From contig CAMLET010000007.1 in the NCBI GenBank assembly GCA_946479125.1, forward strand, positions 1 through 18,851: a stretch of DNA of 18,851 bases, given 5' to 3'. Positions 15,840-18,851 of this stretch are shown one piece after another. Position 1 is the first letter of the stretch. Each line of letters begins with the position of its first letter. The translations under genes and the position numbers were made by a program. The notes under the pieces were generated by a model. That model made no database searches, was not told the origin of the DNA, and worked only from the letters and a program-made list of their open reading frames with translations. The DNA is from an uncultured Flavobacteriales bacterium. GTDB taxonomy: Bacteria > Bacteroidota > Bacteroidia > Flavobacteriales > Crocinitomicaceae.

Positions 15840-15847
15840 CAAATATA
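15840..15847 (-). promoter_or_regulatory. -7 box of the bioB promoter
   Basis: On the minus strand TATATTTG matches the TAnnTTTG consensus exactly and lies 19 bp before the bioB ATG. No clear TTTG occurs at -33, and I saw no obvious palindromic BirA- or BioR-type operator overlapping it. Confidence 0.5.
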
Positions 15848-15918
15848 CAAAGTCTGTCGAAGGTGGCGTTTCATTTGTGTTTTGATTTATGAATATGATT
15901 TCAACACAAAAACTCATG

Positions 15919-15947
15919 TTTGATTACTTTTCCTTTTTGTAATTTTA
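15919..15947 (+). promoter_or_regulatory. Possible promoter for the two-TM membrane protein gene
   Basis: TTTG (15919-15922) and TAATTTTA (15940-15947), separated by 17 bp, resemble -33 and -7 elements. They would place transcription start near 15954, about 23 bp before the ATG at 15977. That argues against the more upstream in-frame start at 15920. Confidence 0.4.
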
Positions 15948-15976
15948 GAATCATAATCCTGAAGCCGATAAAAATC

Positions 15977-16507
15977 ATGCAAAACGAAACCTTAGACACA
16001 CCTATTCCTTTGAAATACAATAACGGAAGTTCCTTCCCCGACAATTCAAAGATCATTGGATATGCGCTGCTTGGTGTTGGAGTTCTTTTTTCCGCATTTG
16101 GAAACTGGATAATTGGTCCACCACTTTTGCTTTTTGGACTTTTCATCTGTTTTACGAATTATGGGGTTCAATTTTATCCTGAAACGAAACAAGTAACAGA
16201 GTTTACCAATTATTTAGGCTTTATTCCTGTGAAGAAAACCTTCAGTTACGAAAAATGGGGATTCATAAGTGTTGTTCCGCTTCGAATCACTTCAACAGTT
16301 TATGCACGTTCTTCCAATTCGACTAGCTTAACCGATAATTACCATACAATTTGCTTGCTAGGAAAAAACTACAAAAGCAAAAAGGAATTGATTCGTTTGC
16401 ACAATAAAAATACCACTGAAGTTACAGCCAGAGCGCTAAGCAATAGACTTGGATTGGAATATTTTGATTACGACCCGCAGATTGTTCGGGATGCTTTTCG
16501 GAAATAA
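15977..16507 (+). CDS. Two-TM membrane protein of unknown function
   Basis: From ATG 15977 this is a 176-residue protein. It has two close hydrophobic helices (IIGYALLGVGVLFSAFGNWI and GPPLLLFGLFICFTNYG). A C-terminal soluble part of about 110 residues follows, with beta-rich segments (TEFTNYLGFIPVKKTFSYE, TICLLGKNYKS) and a final helix. The arrangement resembles small bacterial membrane proteins with a PH-like cytosolic domain, but this is only a resemblance. An alternative in-frame start at 15920 would add 19 residues; the upstream promoter-like sequence overlaps that part, so the later start is preferred. The 3' end overlaps the following lipoprotein gene by 17 bp. Confidence 0.7.
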   Translation: MQNETLDTPIPLKYNNGSSFPDNSKIIGYALLGVGVLFSAFGNWIIGPPLLLFGLFICFTNYGVQFYPETKQVTEFTNYLGFIPVKKTFSYEKWGFISVVPLRITSTVYARSSNSTSLTDNYHTICLLGKNYKSKKELIRLHNKNTTEVTARALSNRLGLEYFDYDPQIVRDAFRK

Positions 16508-17096
16508 ACTTACTCAGAACCATAAGTTATTTCTTTCTTTTCTGATTTCGGTCTTAACGCTTTATGGATGTGCATTAACGCTCGAGAAAACAACGGCCTA
16601 TGGAAATGATGAATGTAAACATAATGGACATTTAACCATTTCAGAACGTTCGGAAATGTATCCTTTCAACGCTTCGAGCAAAGTTCAGGTGGTTAGTTTT
16701 CATTCCACACAAGACAGGACTCCAATCGAGAATGACACTGTTGTAAAAAGTAAAACAAAAGAGATTATCACATTGAACCCCAACCAAGTCAATGAATTAA
16801 CTGACCTTCTATACAACTACAATTATTCGAAAAGATCAGGCGCCCATAGTTTTACGAGAAATGGTTGCTACTATCCGCGTCATGCAATTGTGTTTTCGGA
16901 TGAAAACGATAAAGTAGTTGGCTACATTGAATACTGTTTCCAATGTTTGGGTTATGAAACCGATTTACCAATGGAAAGCACTGGTGTGTTTTGCGATGGA
17001 AAATATGCACTACTGAAGGAGTACTTTAAGAAAATTGGAATTACTCATTTTGAAGATGATCCATTTGAAGGGAACGAACCTTTACCGGAAAAATAG
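16491..17096 (+). CDS. Predicted lipoprotein of unknown function
   Basis: From ATG 16491 the product has 201 residues. It starts with a lipoprotein signal whose lipobox is LYGC, with Cys27. This start is chosen over an upstream TTG at 16449 because it places the signal sequence near the N terminus. The mature protein contains several Cys (NDECKHNGH, RNGCYYPRH, YCFQC, VFCDG) that could form disulfides, and strands such as HAIVFSDENDKVVGYIEY. It ends acidic (FEDDPFEGNEPLPEK). No known family is recognised. It overlaps the preceding membrane protein gene, so the two are likely co-expressed. Confidence 0.7.
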   Translation: MLFGNKLTQNHKLFLSFLISVLTLYGCALTLEKTTAYGNDECKHNGHLTISERSEMYPFNASSKVQVVSFHSTQDRTPIENDTVVKSKTKEIITLNPNQVNELTDLLYNYNYSKRSGAHSFTRNGCYYPRHAIVFSDENDKVVGYIEYCFQCLGYETDLPMESTGVFCDGKYALLKEYFKKIGITHFEDDPFEGNEPLPEK

Positions 17097-17175
17097 CATG
17101 AGTAACTTTTGAATCTTTTCTGGTTTACTTCTTCCCACTTTCAACATTAGGATATATCACACTAAAATGTATCCT

Positions 17176-17625
17176 ATGAAAAAAGCAATCTTATTATTCG
17201 CAGCAGGCTTTTTAAGCTTAACTGCATCCGCACAATTCGTTGCCCGAATGGAAGTGAAAGAAGATATTCCGGGCATTTGCGACAAAAAAGAAGTTTATGT
17301 AATGTTTCCCGGATTCGATGGTCAGGTTCAGGCAGAATGTCCGTTAACCGATGAGCAAATTATTGAACGCTTGAATGAAATTCAGTTTTTGAAAGACAAT
17401 CCCAAGTTCAAAGGCGAGGGAATGATAGGTTTGATCATTAACTGCAAAGGCGAAGTAGTAAAATGCGAAATGGACAACAAAACCAAAAGCGAAGAACTGG
17501 ACAAACAAATTGAGGAAGTTTTTAATGCTTTGGGTGAATGGAAAAACGGAACATTGAATGGTAAAGCGGTCGACACTTCCCGATTGTTCAGTTTTGAGAT
17601 TAAAAATGGTAAATTCAAGTTTTAA
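17176..17625 (+). CDS. Small secreted protein with TonB-C-like domain
   Basis: From ATG 17176 this is a 149-residue protein with signal peptide MKKAILLFAAGFLSLTASA (cleavage near residue 19). An ATG three codons earlier (17167) is possible, but MKK is the usual signal start. The C-terminal half looks like a stripped-down TonB C-terminal domain: GLIINCKGEVVKCEMDN, then a helix (EELDKQIEEVFNAL), then GEWKNGTLNGKAVDTSRLFS. This matches the pattern of an initial beta hairpin, a helix and W-K-P/N-G-x-x-NGK-x-V. There is no N-terminal membrane anchor or proline-rich linker, so it should be free in the periplasm and not an energy transducer. It lies 6 bp before the next secreted protein gene. Confidence 0.75.
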   Translation: MKKAILLFAAGFLSLTASAQFVARMEVKEDIPGICDKKEVYVMFPGFDGQVQAECPLTDEQIIERLNEIQFLKDNPKFKGEGMIGLIINCKGEVVKCEMDNKTKSEELDKQIEEVFNALGEWKNGTLNGKAVDTSRLFSFEIKNGKFKF

Positions 17626-17631
17626 CTTCTA

Positions 17632-18851
17632 ATGAAACAATTTGTTCTCAGTCTTTTATTCATTATTCCCATTGGCCTTTCCTTTGGTCAAACCGAATTG
17701 ACTCTAAAGCAAATTGCAGATTCTATTGCCATCCACAATTATGTAGCTCCTTATCCGGATGGCTTTCTGTTTGGCGAAACAAATCAGTACAGATTGTTCC
17801 TGAAACTAAAGCAAAAAGCAACTACAGAAGAATTAGTTGCACTCACAGATGACCCACGTCCGATTATCCGTGTTCATGCAATAAAAAGTTTAAACGACAG
17901 GAAATATAACAGAACATTTGAACTTGCCATAAAACACATCCAAGACACAGCAACAGTTTCAGAGCCAGGAATGCATAAATCAGTTAACCGCTTTGTTGGT
18001 GACTATTTTTGCGTAACTAAAAACATGTCGGAAACCGAAGCTCATGAACTGGACAGCATCATCTTTTTTAGCGATAATCATTTACGACGAATCAACAACC
18101 TACTTGATGAGATTCCTATTGAAGAAAAGTACCATACACGTTTGAAAGAATTGGCTGTAAAAAACGATTTCGCGGTTATTGCGTTGGCAAAATTCCAGAA
18201 AGAGGAAGACATCGATTTTATCGCATCAAAAATTTTAGATGATTCTTACTTCACTTTAGAGGCCATTGAGAATTTTCCTGCAGAACCATTTAAGAAAATA
18301 CTCCTTTCACTGAGAGAAGAAGGAAAAAGCTACTATGGAATGGAACTTGCGGTTGCGGTTTTTAAGGATGAGTTTTCTGTTGATTTTTTCAATCACCTCT
18401 TAAGTGATACTACTAGAAGTAACTATGCTCAAAAGGAAGATGCTCGTTACATTTTTGAAGCTCTTCGAAAGTACCATGACCCCGTTTTCAATGATCTGTA
18501 TTTCAGAATTTGGGAAGAGAACAACAAAATTGACCAGGAGACTTTCACCTATCTGAAGACCGTTAATCCCGTTTGCGTTCTTGAATTGACGAGAACTTCG
18601 TTAGCGAATTTTGAAGAATTTGGATATGGCTCTAGTTTAATCACTCCAATGCTTGATTTTCTGGCTGAAAACGATTCACTCGCTGCTAAACAATTGATTG
18701 TTTTCCATATCAACAAAGGCCATTATAACAATTTGATACCATTTACTGAGAAAGCAAGTGAATACAACGATCCTGAAATAAAGAATGCCTTGTTTAATCA
18801 ACTCAGAAAAGCTAAAAATGCTTATGTTTATCTTCCTGTCGTAGAATGTAT
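17632..18851 (+). CDS. Secreted HEAT-like repeat protein (5' part only)
   Basis: The frame opens at ATG 17632 and stays open to the end of the window (406 complete codons), so the C terminus is missing. It starts with a signal peptide (FVLSLLFIIPIGLSFG, cleavage near residue 19-20). A long, mostly helical sequence follows. One segment, EELVALTDDPRPIIRVHAIK, is a typical HEAT/PBS-lyase-like repeat. Weaker helical pairs follow (KELAVKNDFAVIALAKFQ; AAKQLIVFHINKGHYNN). Such solenoids usually act as protein-binding scaffolds; the partner is unknown. It begins 6 bp after the TonB-C-like gene, indicating one operon. Confidence 0.8.
   Translation, partial: MKQFVLSLLFIIPIGLSFGQTELTLKQIADSIAIHNYVAPYPDGFLFGETNQYRLFLKLKQKATTEELVALTDDPRPIIRVHAIKSLNDRKYNRTFELAIKHIQDTATVSEPGMHKSVNRFVGDYFCVTKNMSETEAHELDSIIFFSDNHLRRINNLLDEIPIEEKYHTRLKELAVKNDFAVIALAKFQKEEDIDFIASKILDDSYFTLEAIENFPAEPFKKILLSLREEGKSYYGMELAVAVFKDEFSVDFFNHLLSDTTRSNYAQKEDARYIFEALRKYHDPVFNDLYFRIWEENNKIDQETFTYLKTVNPVCVLELTRTSLANFEEFGYGSSLITPMLDFLAENDSLAAKQLIVFHINKGHYNNLIPFTEKASEYNDPEIKNALFNQLRKAKNAYVYLPVVEC

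Noticed and set aside
1..18851. CRISPR array, tRNA, rRNA, prophage or complete transposon
   Set aside because: No regularly spaced repeats, tRNA-like sequences, integrase, transposase or phage structural genes were recognised on either strand.

Overview
The window looks like chromosomal DNA of a Bacteroidota bacterium, most likely order Flavobacteriales. The lineage is an inference. It rests on low G+C, general absence of strong Shine-Dalgarno sequences, Bacteroidota-type -7 boxes (TAnnTTTG) upstream of some genes, a PorX response regulator (type IX secretion control), WG-repeat and TonB-C-like secreted proteins, and many short signal peptides ending in A-Q. No rRNA, tRNA, CRISPR array or intact insertion sequence was seen.

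Layout. (1) 1-4951, plus strand: a tight cluster of four genes. These are the end of a NatA-type ABC ATPase, its NatB-type permease, a long RluA-family pseudouridine synthase and an SF1B (IGHMBP2/Upf1-like) helicase, with overlaps or gaps of 1-4 bp. (2) 4952-5171: a gene-free spacer bounded by a 12-bp perfect inverted repeat, followed by a small outer-membrane beta-barrel protein (5172-5858). (3) 5859-6013: a convergent spacer with two inverted copies of a short palindromic repeat. (4) 6014-10357, minus strand: porX, tsaE and an alanine-dehydrogenase-like gene. The run is interrupted at about 7376-8300 by a WG-repeat lipoprotein gene broken by an in-frame amber codon, a truncated zeta-toxin-like P-loop fragment and a 56-codon antitoxin-like gene. 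(5) 10398-13105, plus strand: an HD phosphohydrolase divergent from porX, an SRPBCC membrane-anchored protein, a perfect-palindrome terminator that overlaps a good promoter, and a DUF3050 protein. (6) 13096-15820, minus strand: bioB, bioF and a small secreted protein. (7) 15977-18851, plus strand: a two-TM membrane protein, a lipoprotein, a secreted TonB-C-like protein and the first 406 codons of a secreted HEAT-like protein.

Most genes are housekeeping: biotin synthesis, t6A tRNA modification, rRNA/tRNA pseudouridylation, nucleotide hydrolysis and secretion control. The most unusual signals are (a) a 23-bp palindromic repeat found identically in an intergenic spacer and, in frame, inside bioF, where it encodes eight residues of the enzyme; (b) the decayed island of WG gene plus toxin-antitoxin remnant between ald and tsaE; and (c) the terminator-promoter overlap upstream of the DUF3050 gene. 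I found no convincing complete new defence or signalling system.
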